A stretch of 64,000 nt of DNA from DAOPXV01 sp964551445 (GCA_964551445.1 CAZKCG010000025.1:1-64000), one strand, 5' to 3'; positions 34,113-42,057 are shown, counted from the stretch's first letter. Made by a program: numbers and translations. The notes: generated from the letters alone by a model not told the origin.

Positions 34113-34726
34113 TGGGCAATCTCGTAAATACCTCGCTCGGATACCTTATACTCGCGCTTTTCGTTTCGCTTCTCGACAGATATTTTTCCGGCGAGAACTA
34201 CAAAAAAGGCGAGTGGATAAATGGAAAGAGTTTCAAGGCAAAGTTCGCCCTCTCCATAGTTATAGCCATAATGCCTTATTTTTTCACCGGATTTTTTTAC
34301 GGAACGATACTCTACACTCCCTGCTACGCTATATCCATGGTGATCGGATTCGCCATAGGCGAACGCTTTCTCAGATCATACGACTGGGCTTTCAGAAAAC
34401 CGGGCGAACTGGCTAAAACTTCCGATGCGCCTGCCACAATAGCTGAAACCGCCGCCAAAGTAATAGATACGATAGCCGGAAGCGGGTCCGGCGAAACATC
34501 GGAAGAACCGAAACCGATAGATGACGATCCGTCCAGAAAGTCGGTCGTTGAAGCTATCGGCGGCGCCGGAGCGAATATAAAGGACGGCCTCAAATCGTTA
34601 GGCGAAGGCATCGCGAAAGCTTCCGAGAATATTTTCAAGGGCGACGGGAAAACAGAAAAAGAAGTAGAAAAAAAGAAAGATTACGAACCCAATAAGAACC
34701 TCGACGATAAACTTAAAAATTATTAG
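34112..34726 (+). CDS. Small multi-helix membrane protein, AAA+ cluster gene 4
   Basis: 204 aa. The N-terminal third has about three hydrophobic segments (roughly 8-22, 45-62 and 66-84). A long hydrophilic C-terminal region follows, rich in Ala, Gly, Glu and Lys, with helix-forming repeats (IGGAGANIKDGLKSLGEGI) and a Lys/Asp end. The soluble tail probably faces the cytoplasm, where the ATPase could grip it. One-base overlap with gene 3. No family recognised. Confidence 0.7.
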   Translation: MGNLVNTSLGYLILALFVSLLDRYFSGENYKKGEWINGKSFKAKFALSIVIAIMPYFFTGFFYGTILYTPCYAISMVIGFAIGERFLRSYDWAFRKPGELAKTSDAPATIAETAAKVIDTIAGSGSGETSEEPKPIDDDPSRKSVVEAIGGAGANIKDGLKSLGEGIAKASENIFKGDGKTEKEVEKKKDYEPNKNLDDKLKNY

Positions 34727-34737
34727 GATGATGTTTT

Positions 34738-36210
34738 ATGGCCGACGATCAGACCGTTAAAAAAACCGGCTTTGCCGCTTTCATATTCTCAAAACTTGAC
34801 TCAATGCCTTTCGCCATGCGGAAATGGCTGGTCGGGTTTTTAGGTTTCATACTCTTCGGCGGCGTGATAGCGCTCTTATTCCTTTATTTTTACCTCTCGT
34901 CCAGGCTTTCATATCCCGAACGCGGCGTCGTTTATAGAGTTAACGAGACCGTCACGAACTACGCTTCAGGCGCCCAAAAATACCACATGGACCGCTCTTC
35001 CATAGCCTCCATATCGGAAGGCACTCTTCTTTCTGGTAAAACCGAGGAGGAGGATTCCAACAAGGCTTCCGCGGTAAAGGTAAAGGCGATAATCTGCACT
35101 TCAAAACGCCGTGAAAAAGGCGACGTTGACGAATATGAACTTTTAAATACCGTGTATCAGAAAGTCGCTCAGGCCTCGACCAAATCGGAACGGTCTCGCG
35201 CCGTGTTCGATATTTCACGCTCGAATTATATAGAGAACGTAGCCGGTTTCATAAGCCCGGCGGCCAGCACCGAAGACATAAAACTTATAACTCTCGAAGA
35301 AGCCAAGGAAATAACCCGGTTCGTCGATGCCGACACTTACGTCATCGACGATAAAACACAGAAACCGGTCAATAAATACAGGCTTACCGACGGCCGCAGA
35401 TATTTCGGCGTGTTCGGGGACCAGTTCAGGGCCTCGACAAAACTCGCTGAGCCCGTTTCATCCGATGTTTTTAAAACTATATACCATTCTCAGGAGGACG
35501 GACTCTTCGGCCTTATGCCGCAGGGCTCCAACTATTATTTTTTAAAGGATGCACCCGGTTTTTATGAAAAATGGTCCGATTACTTCAATGGGAAAAAGGA
35601 TACTTCCGAGGCGACCTTCTTTAAGATAACCCAGTTCTGGGACACTCTGCCGTGGCGCACGCTTAACGGGGGTTATAAAATCTCCGATTACAGGGGCGAC
35701 ATAGCAAAAATAAGCATAGAGGACTTCTGGTTCAATTATGACGAGGACGTAGTTTACCGGTATTATCTTGACCTGAACGGAAACGGCGTTATCGAAGACA
35801 GCACCGAGGTCGTCGGCAAGGTGCTTTTTTCGAAAAATTCAAATCGCGAACAATCGGCGGACGCCGGCCAGAAAGATATTTCCTATACGGTCAATTATTC
35901 CTATATGGCGGGCTCTTCAGTTAAAACCGCGTCGCGCGACTTCGTTTTATGCGGCGATATAGAGGCCATGATGCCGGATCAGGTTTTCGACGGGTTCGGC
36001 CAGCACTCATATCTCGGATTTATAGAAGAGAAGCGCGATGATATAATGCTCTACCTCGACCGTTCGGTTGAAAATCTCGACCGCGCGATAAAGGAAGACG
36101 ACACACTCGGCACAAAAACTTCCATTGTCCGCCTGCTTACATACGCCAGAAGGCCTTACGCCGCGTCGGCCGCGTCAAAGTTAGGCGTCGGCGTGCCCGT
36201 GATCAAATAA
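34738..36210 (+). CDS. Single-pass membrane protein with large outer domain, AAA+ cluster gene 5
   Basis: 490 aa. A cytoplasmic N-terminus of about 28 residues precedes one strong transmembrane helix (about 29-53), followed by some 435 extracytoplasmic residues. Residues 345-354 read DLNGNGVIED, a calcium-binding loop of the EF-hand/dockerin pattern. Other motifs are unrecognised. It lies 11 nt after gene 4 and 13 nt before the PAP2 gene. It may be the structural or signalling output of the AAA+ system. Confidence 0.72.
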   Translation: MADDQTVKKTGFAAFIFSKLDSMPFAMRKWLVGFLGFILFGGVIALLFLYFYLSSRLSYPERGVVYRVNETVTNYASGAQKYHMDRSSIASISEGTLLSGKTEEEDSNKASAVKVKAIICTSKRREKGDVDEYELLNTVYQKVAQASTKSERSRAVFDISRSNYIENVAGFISPAASTEDIKLITLEEAKEITRFVDADTYVIDDKTQKPVNKYRLTDGRRYFGVFGDQFRASTKLAEPVSSDVFKTIYHSQEDGLFGLMPQGSNYYFLKDAPGFYEKWSDYFNGKKDTSEATFFKITQFWDTLPWRTLNGGYKISDYRGDIAKISIEDFWFNYDEDVVYRYYLDLNGNGVIEDSTEVVGKVLFSKNSNREQSADAGQKDISYTVNYSYMAGSSVKTASRDFVLCGDIEAMMPDQVFDGFGQHSYLGFIEEKRDDIMLYLDRSVENLDRAIKEDDTLGTKTSIVRLLTYARRPYAASAASKLGVGVPVIK

Positions 36211-36223
36211 AAGCTTAAAAGGG

Positions 36224-36973
36224 ATGTTTCAGAACTTGCGTAAAAGCGGCTTCAGCCTTTTAAATTTAATACTCATATCGTCATTTTTAATATTTTCAAA
36301 ATTCGTATATGACGGATCTCTTTTTGAATTCGATAAAAAGGCCATAGCGTTCATTCAAGGCCATACGAATATAATTTTCGACCATATAACGCTTCTGTTC
36401 ACCATAGCCGGAAGCGGCGAGGTCACTGGCGTCATATCGCTTTTTATCGCGGCGTTCTTATTCGTTTCGGGTTACCGCCGCGCTTCGTTCTTCTTTCTGT
36501 TTTATTTCGGAATGTCGGTCGCGGTGGAACTCGCGTTCAAGTTCACTATCCCGCAGCCTAAGGTCTTTCCGGAATTTCGCCGCGGCCTGAAGATCCCGGT
36601 TCCGATCTATTCGCCGTTCACGCCTTACGCCTATCCCTCGGGGCACGCGACAAGGACCGTGATGCTTGGCGGAATGTTCTATTATTTTATCGACAGGCTC
36701 GGAAAGATAGACGTTAAAAGTTACGCGAAACAGGCCGCCGCCAAATTCTGGCCGCTATGGGGAACTCTCGTGGTTTCAGCCGTTTTCAGATTGGGCGGTT
36801 ATGATAAAAAGAAAGCCCTGATAAGAAGGACATTAAAAACCGCTCTGGTTCTATTTATCGCGGCCATGCTCGTATCCCGGATCTATGAGGGTGCCCACTG
36901 GCCGTGCGACGTTATCGGCGGCGTTTTTCTGGGCGGATTTATGCTTTCGATGGCGCTTCGGCACTTACGGTAG
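36224..36973 (+). CDS. PAP2-family membrane phosphatase
   Basis: 249 aa with about six hydrophobic segments. Acid-phosphatase motifs are present: a KX6RP-like KFTIPQPKVFPEFRRG (variant), the PSGH motif in YPSGHATRTV, and SRIYEGAHWPCDVIGG with the SRX5HX3D pattern. The family dephosphorylates undecaprenyl diphosphate, phosphatidate or lipid A. It is the last gene of the pdp/AAA+ operon, 13 nt after the previous gene. The weak first motif leaves some doubt about activity. Confidence 0.85.
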   Translation: MFQNLRKSGFSLLNLILISSFLIFSKFVYDGSLFEFDKKAIAFIQGHTNIIFDHITLLFTIAGSGEVTGVISLFIAAFLFVSGYRRASFFFLFYFGMSVAVELAFKFTIPQPKVFPEFRRGLKIPVPIYSPFTPYAYPSGHATRTVMLGGMFYYFIDRLGKIDVKSYAKQAAAKFWPLWGTLVVSAVFRLGGYDKKKALIRRTLKTALVLFIAAMLVSRIYEGAHWPCDVIGGVFLGGFMLSMALRHLR

Positions 36974-36989
36974 TGAAAAGATAAAAGAG

Positions 36990-37128
36990 AATAGTGAAAA
37001 GTTAATGTTGGCGCTTTCGGCGCTCAATTTTGGGGTCAGCATACCGGCTGTTAAGAGAAGTGCAGAGGAAATATATCAGCGCTTAAAATATGCAGCCCGC
37101 AGGCTGCCTGCCGCAACTATTCACTATT
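36990..37128. repeat. Small inverted-repeat element between convergent genes
   Basis: AATAGTGAAAAGTT (36990-37003) and AACTATTCACTATT (37115-37128) are inverted copies matching at 13 of 14 positions, about 111 bp apart. TAGTGAAAAG is also repeated directly at 36971, where it overlaps the PAP2 stop codon. A hairpin GCAGCC/GGCTGC lies at 37092-37107. It resembles a MITE-like or palindromic intergenic element and fills the whole gap between the PAP2 gene and the methyltransferase. Confidence 0.6.
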
Positions 37129-37145
37129 ATTTATTCGCTATACAC

Positions 37146-38069
37146 TTATTTATGGCACAATATCCCGTAATTTCTTTTGATTATAACCGTTTCAAAGCCC
37201 GCTTCGCGCAGCCTCAGATTTATCCCGGCGTAGTGCTTCTTGCCGAAGGATGAGTCCGGGTCGCCGATGTAATGGAACATCTTGCCGCCATGCCTTAAAA
37301 CGCGGAACGTCTCGTTATAAAATTCGGCCGAATAAAGTTCGCCGGCGTGCGAGAACCGCGGCGGATCATGTATTATGGCGTCAAATTGCGCGTCCTTGAA
37401 ATTTTTGATCCCGTCGTAAACACTTCCAAAATTGGAAATTATTTTTTCGTTATTAAAAAACCCTTCCGACCAGGGGTTAAACGCCGCGGTTTTAAGCACG
37501 GCCTCGTTCCGTTCGAACGACTGGACGGAGTTCGCCCCCTGTTTAGCCGCGATTATGGCGGTATATCCAAGGCCGGTGCACGTGTCTAAAACGTCCATTC
37601 CGCGCTTGACCGCGTCGCGCACCTTGCATCTTGAGTCTTCCCACGGGCTTATCCCCATGCTTCTATGCATCTTTACGCCGTCTATTTCCATCGTCGGCGC
37701 GTCGTCGGTATAGGCCAGTTTAACGTTTCCGGCCTCCGATGAAAAATGAATGGGCGTCGCCTCGAGTTTCACGAAATCTATTCCGAAGATCTTATTTGGC
37801 GCGCTTTTTAAAAGCTCAATTATTTTTTCGCTTATAGTTATGGAATCGAGCTTTTCACCCGTGAGCGTTTCGATGCCGAACGGATTTGTCAGAACGAACT
37901 GGTTTCCGTCCGTCTCGATCTTGAATTTATGATACGACAGATTGAGGTCGAGGCTCACCGCCAGTTCAAAATGGCCGCCGTGATGGCTTTTTGCCGCCGC
38001 GCGCCCGAGCTGGTCGATCATCGCGATGTTGAAGAACGCGAGTCCCTTATATAATTTTGTCATTGCCAA
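37146..38069 (-). CDS. SAM-dependent methyltransferase
   Basis: 307 aa. The AdoMet-binding motif I is VLDTCTGLGYTA and the motif IV is HDPPRFS, where DPPR resembles DPPY/NPPY of N-methyltransferases. The first 135 or so residues form a separate region with MEIDGVKMHRSMGISPWEDS just before motif I. RNA or small-molecule substrates are both possible. The start is the ATG at 38069 or, six bases on, at 38063. It is convergent with the PAP2 gene. Confidence 0.82.
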   Translation of the reverse strand: MAMTKLYKGLAFFNIAMIDQLGRAAAKSHHGGHFELAVSLDLNLSYHKFKIETDGNQFVLTNPFGIETLTGEKLDSITISEKIIELLKSAPNKIFGIDFVKLEATPIHFSSEAGNVKLAYTDDAPTMEIDGVKMHRSMGISPWEDSRCKVRDAVKRGMDVLDTCTGLGYTAIIAAKQGANSVQSFERNEAVLKTAAFNPWSEGFFNNEKIISNFGSVYDGIKNFKDAQFDAIIHDPPRFSHAGELYSAEFYNETFRVLRHGGKMFHYIGDPDSSFGKKHYAGINLRLREAGFETVIIKRNYGILCHK

Positions 38070-38092
38070 TTAAATGCACCGCCGTTATTATA

Positions 38093-38222
38093 AAGTTGAG
38101 AGTTTAGAGTGGAGAGTTTAGAACTAAAGGAATTTTTTAATGATCAGAAAGCACTCGAAAATTGTAAAGGCTCGCGAAGCGGGCGAATCCACAATTCTTC
38201 ACTTTACAGTCTCCGTTCTTCA
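38093..38222 (+). repeat. Dispersed intergenic repeat, copy 2
   Basis: Second copy of the element at 23114-23246, with shared AAGTTGAGAGTT, TTAGAACTAAAGGA, TTGTAAAGGCTCG-GAAGCG-GC and CCGTTCTTCACT blocks; the middle differs. Its right end runs into the stop codon of the NHL-like gene (TTCACTATTTTATAG) and contains AATAGTGAA on the minus strand, like the element at 36990. Confidence 0.65.
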
Positions 38223-39278
38223 CTATTTTATAGCTTCCATTTCATCTATCTCGACCGCTTTTCCGTTATAGCGTATGGCGCAGACCGTGCCCGTCGCCGG
38301 GTTCACGAAAAAGTAACGGCTGGTGTCGAATTCAGGCTCATTGTGCCCCGAAAATTCGCCCGCGAGCTTTCCGTCCTGAGATATCTTCAAAATAGTTATT
38401 TTTCCGGGTATGAATGATTTCACGAAAATATTGTCTTCGCGGTCTATTCCAACGAACTGGATGTTCTGCGTCGGCGACCCGCGTTTGATCTCATATATCA
38501 TTTTTCCGGTTTCGCCGGCTTCGCTTTCCATGAAGATCTTCCAAGATCTCGAGTCTTCGTGAAATTCGTAGAACGGGTGCTCGTTTTTCGAAGTGAAATA
38601 AAGCCCAGCCGATCTCTTCAATTCGCCCGCGAATTTTCCGTCCTGCGCGAATTTATAGACGATACCTTCCGAAAAATCCCGCGCGTGAACGCTCCCTTTT
38701 TTATCGACGGCTATTTCGCCTAACTGTTTGATCCCCGCGAATTTCCCGGGCTCCGGCGCCCCGAAAACCGCTTCAGGCATGCCGAGCGACGAAAATTTCA
38801 CGATATTTTTATTTTTCGCGTCAGCCAGAAAAAAAGAACCGTCCGCTCCGACCGCGATATCGGCCATCGTTGAAGCGTGGTCTTTATCGGTAAAGTAACT
38901 CATCGATTTTAAGAAGCTTCCGCCTTCCTTAAGGTTGAAAACCGTCACTCTCTGGTTCCTGCAGTCGATCATGAATAGTCTTTCGCTTCCGTCGACCGCG
39001 CATGAAGAAGGCCCGAAATACATTCCGAACGGGACCTTGTTGCCGCCGGAACGAAGCAGGCCGACCTGGTTTTCCTCGGTCCCGACGGGTATTTCGAATA
39101 ACTTTTTCCCGAATCTTTTTTCACCCGCCGCGCCGTGGTCCTCTATCATTCCGGCTTTGCGCTTCGTTTCAGCCGCCTCCGCGCGACCCGGATAAATATT
39201 GACGAAAAGGCTCGCCGCTACGGCGCCGCCCACGAACGCCCTGAATAAGAATATAAGATTGTCCTTCATAAACTTCAT
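38223..39278 (-). CDS. Secreted NHL-like beta-propeller protein
   Basis: 351 aa. A signal peptide covers about 1-35 (hydrophobic core, AEA-AE cleavage). The mature part has repeated blades of the form DGSERLFMIDCRNQRVTVFN, DGSFFLADAKNKNIVKF and DKKGSVHARDFSEGIVYKF, as in NHL-repeat propellers, which usually bind proteins or glycans. GGGGATG acts as a weak ribosome-binding site. The 274-nt gap to the next minus-strand gene holds GC-rich palindromes (39441-39457, 39471-39491) that may terminate the upstream gene. Confidence 0.75.
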   Translation of the reverse strand: MKFMKDNLIFLFRAFVGGAVAASLFVNIYPGRAEAAETKRKAGMIEDHGAAGEKRFGKKLFEIPVGTEENQVGLLRSGGNKVPFGMYFGPSSCAVDGSERLFMIDCRNQRVTVFNLKEGGSFLKSMSYFTDKDHASTMADIAVGADGSFFLADAKNKNIVKFSSLGMPEAVFGAPEPGKFAGIKQLGEIAVDKKGSVHARDFSEGIVYKFAQDGKFAGELKRSAGLYFTSKNEHPFYEFHEDSRSWKIFMESEAGETGKMIYEIKRGSPTQNIQFVGIDREDNIFVKSFIPGKITILKISQDGKLAGEFSGHNEPEFDTSRYFFVNPATGTVCAIRYNGKAVEIDEMEAIK

Positions 39279-39440
39279 TTTTCATCCCCGCCTGAATTCA
39301 TAGAATTTTTAATAGAATGGGGCAGGCTTAAAATTTTAAGCCCACCCCGTGGATTATAACATATTTTGTTTTATAAATTAATATATTTTTCTTGATCTTG
39401 CGGCATTCGAACGGATAAACATTTTTAAAAGCGCCTGAAC

Positions 39441-39491
39441 CCGCCTTCCGGAAGCGGTTTCTAAAAGATCCGGCCGGAAAATTTCGGCCGC
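39441..39491 (-). terminator. Possible terminator of the TPR-NlpC gene
   Basis: On the minus strand CGGCCGAAATTTTCCGGCCG can form a GGCCG/CGGCC stem followed by ATCTTTTAG, and a second palindrome around CCGCTTCCGGAAGGCGG lies just beyond. Both follow the stop codon of the gene at 39553-40719 by 60-110 nt. T-tracts are short, so termination is uncertain. Confidence 0.35.
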
Positions 39492-39532
39492 CTGAAGCTT
39501 TGTGGATGCGCCGCCGGAAAGTATCTCAGTCG

Positions 39533-39542
39533 CCCCCCCCCC
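39533..39542. other. Homopolymer C10/G10 tract
   Basis: Ten consecutive C on the plus strand (G on the minus strand) start 10 nt after the stop codon of the minus-strand NlpC-like gene. It is the only such tract noticed in the window. It may be a slippage-prone site or a sequencing artefact. Confidence 0.5.
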
Positions 39543-39552
39543 GCGTCCCCGG

Positions 39553-40719
39553 CTAATTCGCCCTCGCGGAACCCGCCTGGACCATCTTTTCACGGATCTT
39601 GTCCATTTCGTTGAACCTGTATGTGCCGTCGTATCTTGCGAAATATCTGTCTGGCATCGGCCGCGCAAGGACCTTTCCCTCGCCTGAAGCTTCGGCGATG
39701 AGCGGCCTTCCGTCTTTATCGCGCCCCGCGAAATAGAAAGCGTGGCCCCAGCCGTCGTGGTCGGATAATATCATGAAATCGCCCGGTTTCGCGCTCATCG
39801 GCGGAATTATGCCGTCGTCCTTCATTTTTTTGCAGTATTTTTCCGAAGTGAGCTGGCTGCTCGGAAGTTTGCTGTTGAAGGGCGGTTTGACGCCGTTCTG
39901 TTTGCAAAGGTCCATGTAGACCTGCTGGACGAAGCCGCCGCAGTCGATGCCGGCTATGCTCTGAAATTCTTTTTCAGCCGCTTTCGATTTGAACTGCCAG
40001 GTGTTCTTATCCACGTATTTTTCGTAATATTCGTCGCCGTGCAGTTCTTTTTTATTTCCGGCCGCTATCTTCTCTTTGTATTTGTCGAGCGAGTCAAAAC
40101 CACCTATTTTAAAGGCGACCTCGGCTTCAACCCACGGGTCGGTGTTTTTCTTGAATATTTTTTCCCACGCGTCGTCCTTCATTTTATTGCGCAGGTATTC
40201 CGCGACCTTTGTCGCGTCCGTGACGTTTCCGTTGCCCATTTTCGCGAGCGCCATATAATATAAGGCTTTGTTGTTATACGGGTCTTTTTCGAGGATCGTC
40301 CTGAAGTTTTTAAGCGCGGTGCCGTAGTTGCCTTTCTGAAATTCGGCGTATCCTTCGGCGAGATAATCCTCGATCGACATTTTTCCGGTCAGTTTTCTGA
40401 ATAACCGGGCCGTTTTATTTCCGGTATCGGGCGTTTCATAAATTTTGGGGTCGTATTTTCCGATCTCGGATAAAATTTTCGTTATTTTCTGAAGGTTGTC
40501 GATCGACATTTCATTCGCGTTGAAAGTGGTCTGATTTGAATCCGCCGCTGCCGTGCCCGAACTTGCCGCCGCCGGCGCTTTAGCCGCGTCCTGAACGGTC
40601 CGGGTATCGAGACCTTCCTGTACCGTCTTTATTTCGGCGCCCGCGCCCGACGCTCCGGATGTGACCAGAAACGCCGCCATCAAAGTGAAAGCGATCTTTT
40701 TGAAATGTTTTCCGTTCAT
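39553..40719 (-). CDS. Exported TPR protein with NlpC/P60-like cysteine peptidase domain
   Basis: 388 aa from the ATG at 40719, chosen because GGGGTGG lies just upstream; an in-frame start 14 codons earlier lacks this. A signal peptide covers about 1-26 (SGASGAGA). A TPR-like pair occurs around 120-170 (YAEFQKGNYGTALKNFRTIL, ALYYMALAKMGNGN). The C-terminal domain has C260 in GIDCGGFVQQ and H326 in WGHAFYFAG, the Cys/His arrangement of NlpC/P60 hydrolases that cut peptidoglycan stem peptides. Likely cell-wall remodelling outside the membrane. Confidence 0.78.
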   Translation of the reverse strand: MNGKHFKKIAFTLMAAFLVTSGASGAGAEIKTVQEGLDTRTVQDAAKAPAAASSGTAAADSNQTTFNANEMSIDNLQKITKILSEIGKYDPKIYETPDTGNKTARLFRKLTGKMSIEDYLAEGYAEFQKGNYGTALKNFRTILEKDPYNNKALYYMALAKMGNGNVTDATKVAEYLRNKMKDDAWEKIFKKNTDPWVEAEVAFKIGGFDSLDKYKEKIAAGNKKELHGDEYYEKYVDKNTWQFKSKAAEKEFQSIAGIDCGGFVQQVYMDLCKQNGVKPPFNSKLPSSQLTSEKYCKKMKDDGIIPPMSAKPGDFMILSDHDGWGHAFYFAGRDKDGRPLIAEASGEGKVLARPMPDRYFARYDGTYRFNEMDKIREKMVQAGSARAN

Positions 40720-40866
40720 AAAACCACCCCTTATTTTATTTATAAAATATTTTAAAACCATATGAAAAAAATAAAAATCAAGCGATTTTCGTAAAGGCCC
40801 GCTCGTAGTAAATTATACTCGGTTATCAAGGATAAAGTTCCGGATAAATTTTAAAAGTATATTATA

Positions 40867-40895
40867 ATTATACAAAAAAAAACGTCGAAATTCAA
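40867..40895 (-). promoter_or_regulatory. Promoter of the TPR-NlpC gene
   Basis: On the minus strand TTGAAT (40895-40890) and TATAAT (40872-40867) are 17 bp apart, about 150 nt upstream of the ATG at 40719. The spacer carries a T-rich run. Confidence 0.65.
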
Positions 40896-41110
40896 CTCAT
40901 GAATTTTCGCCAAGGATTTTCGCCAGATCCGGTTTTAGTTTCAATTTTTGCGGCCGGCGGTTCCCTGCCATGGAGGCGGACTAATTTATAGAAGCTGTGG
41001 TCAGGGTCTTTCGGGCCTGGCTTTGATCAGTGGTGAAACTGTTATTAAAAGTAGTCCGGGTGCGAATTTTGCAGCGGTTTTTTTACGGCCGTCAAATTTT
41101 TATTTTTTTA
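40896..41110. other. Non-coding divergent region
   Basis: Nothing convincing is seen between the two divergent promoters. A short open frame on the plus strand here has no ribosome-binding site and no recognisable composition. Confidence 0.45.
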
Positions 41111-41139
41111 TTGACCTCGGCCAAAAAATATCGTATAAT
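41111..41139 (+). promoter_or_regulatory. Promoter of the glutaredoxin-like gene
   Basis: TTGACC (41111-41116) and a perfect TATAAT (41134-41139) are 17 bp apart. Transcription would begin near 41146, giving a leader of about 40 nt. Confidence 0.75.
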
Positions 41140-41184
41140 GGATATAAAAAGTCCTGAATAGTTTTTAGAAAAGGAGGCGCTAAA

Positions 41185-41439
41185 ATGTTGATCGTTTATG
41201 CCGCGAAATGGTGTCCGCATTGCGTCCGGGCCATGGAATATCTGCAGCGCAAAGAAATAAAATTCGAATATCGCGATATTGACAAGCAGCCTGACGAAAT
41301 AGTTCAAAAGGTCATCGACGCCAACGGAGGAGAGGACTGGGTGATCCCGACGCTTGAATTCGAGGGGAAATGGCGCAAAGGCAAAGTTTTCCTTGAGGAC
41401 GAGTTCGAGCGCGACCTGAAAAAACTTGGCGTTATTTGA
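41185..41439 (+). CDS. Glutaredoxin/NrdH-like thiol redox protein
   Basis: 84 aa thioredoxin-fold protein. The active site is CPHC at residues 10-13 (AAKWCPHCVRAMEYL) and the cis-proline lies in WVIPTLEFEG. It would reduce protein disulfides or glutathione mixed disulfides in the cytoplasm. AAAGGAGG precedes the ATG. It converges on the zinc-ribbon array and shares a terminator with its first copy. Confidence 0.88.
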   Translation: MLIVYAAKWCPHCVRAMEYLQRKEIKFEYRDIDKQPDEIVQKVIDANGGEDWVIPTLEFEGKWRKGKVFLEDEFERDLKKLGVI

Positions 41440-41497
41440 GCCCCCGTCAATAATATCCGGGAACTTGCCTTCTTAAAAGGCGGTTAAATTGCAGAAA

Positions 41498-41541
41498 ATA
41501 AAAAGAGAGACGATCTTTAAGACCGCCTCTCTCTTTTTTAT
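41498..41541. terminator. Bidirectional terminator, zinc-ribbon cassette 1
   Basis: AAAAAGAGAG and CTCTCTCTTTTTT flank a CGATCTTTAAGACCG core, giving a long stem with A and T tails on both strands. It can end both the glutaredoxin-like gene (plus) and zinc-ribbon copy 1 (minus). The same structure recurs after each copy. Confidence 0.8.
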
Positions 41542-41578
41542 ATTTTTAAGTTTAAGAGCTTAAAAGTATTTCGGGGTA

Positions 41579-41890
41579 TTATCTGCTTTTTTTAGCCTGG
41601 TAGCAGTCGCGGCAGTAAACGGGTTTTTCCTGAACGGGCTTGAAAGGAACCTGAGTTTCTTTTCCGCAGTCTGAGCAGTTAACGGTGAACATTTCTCTCT
41701 GAGTTCTGTCGCCGCCGCTTCCACCGCGTCCGCCGCGGCCTGAATCCTGTTTGCGTTTCGCGCGGCAGTCAGCGCATCTTGTAGGTTCGTTCTCGAAACC
41801 TTTTGATTTGTAGAAATCCTGTTCTGAAGCCGTGAATACGAACTGAGCGCCGCAATCTTTGCAGCCGAGTGTTTTGTCCTGGAATTCCAT
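41579..41890 (-). CDS. Two-zinc-ribbon protein, tandem copy 1
   Basis: 103 aa starting MEFQDKTLGCKDCGAQ. The first ribbon uses CKDC (10-13) and CADC with FTASEQDFYKSKGFENEPTR between, the pattern of the probable zinc-ribbon family (zf-trcl type). A Gly/Arg/Ser linker follows. The second is CSDC-x17-CRDC, the CxxC-x17-CxxC type. Such proteins occur near cold-shock and RNA-binding genes in many candidate phyla, but the function is not established. The ribosome-binding site GGAGG is at 41903-41899 (minus strand). It is nearly identical to three neighbours. Confidence 0.85.
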   Translation of the reverse strand: MEFQDKTLGCKDCGAQFVFTASEQDFYKSKGFENEPTRCADCRAKRKQDSGRGGRGGSGGDRTQREMFTVNCSDCGKETQVPFKPVQEKPVYCRDCYQAKKSR

Positions 41891-42022
41891 TGATAGTTCC
41901 TCCAAATTGTAATTTGATGAATTTCTTGTACCTGATCTAATAAACCCGTTTTGTACAATTTTTTTCCATAAAAAAATTCCAAATACAACAGAAGGGGCAT
42001 ACCAGGTGAACCAAGATTTAAT
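41891..42022 (-). promoter_or_regulatory. Conserved leader of zinc-ribbon copy 1
   Basis: About 130 nt of untranslated RNA precede the ATG. It begins with the 16-nt box CTTGGTTCACCTGGTA (42015-42000 on the minus strand), found unchanged in all four cassettes. Further on, TTGTAC can pair with GTACAA just before the ribosome-binding site. Confidence 0.65.
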
Positions 42023-42028
42023 AAATCG

Positions 42029-42057
42029 ATTCTACTACATAACTTTGCTTTTGTCAA
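42029..42057 (-). promoter_or_regulatory. Promoter of zinc-ribbon copy 1
   Basis: On the minus strand TTGACA (42057-42052) and TAGAAT (42034-42029) are 17 bp apart. Similarity between cassettes stops at this -35 box. Confidence 0.85.

Noticed and set aside
39378..39668. A 96-codon minus-strand frame overlapping the end of the NlpC-like gene
   Set aside because: Arg/Gly-rich composition from GC-rich palindromes, no ribosome-binding site, and it is out of frame with the recognisable domain.
41905..42000. Leader peptide frame upstream of zinc-ribbon copies 1 and 2 (starting MPLLLYLEFF)
   Set aside because: The ATG exists in only two of the four leaders and the frame has no ribosome-binding site. 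The nucleotide box, not a peptide, is conserved.
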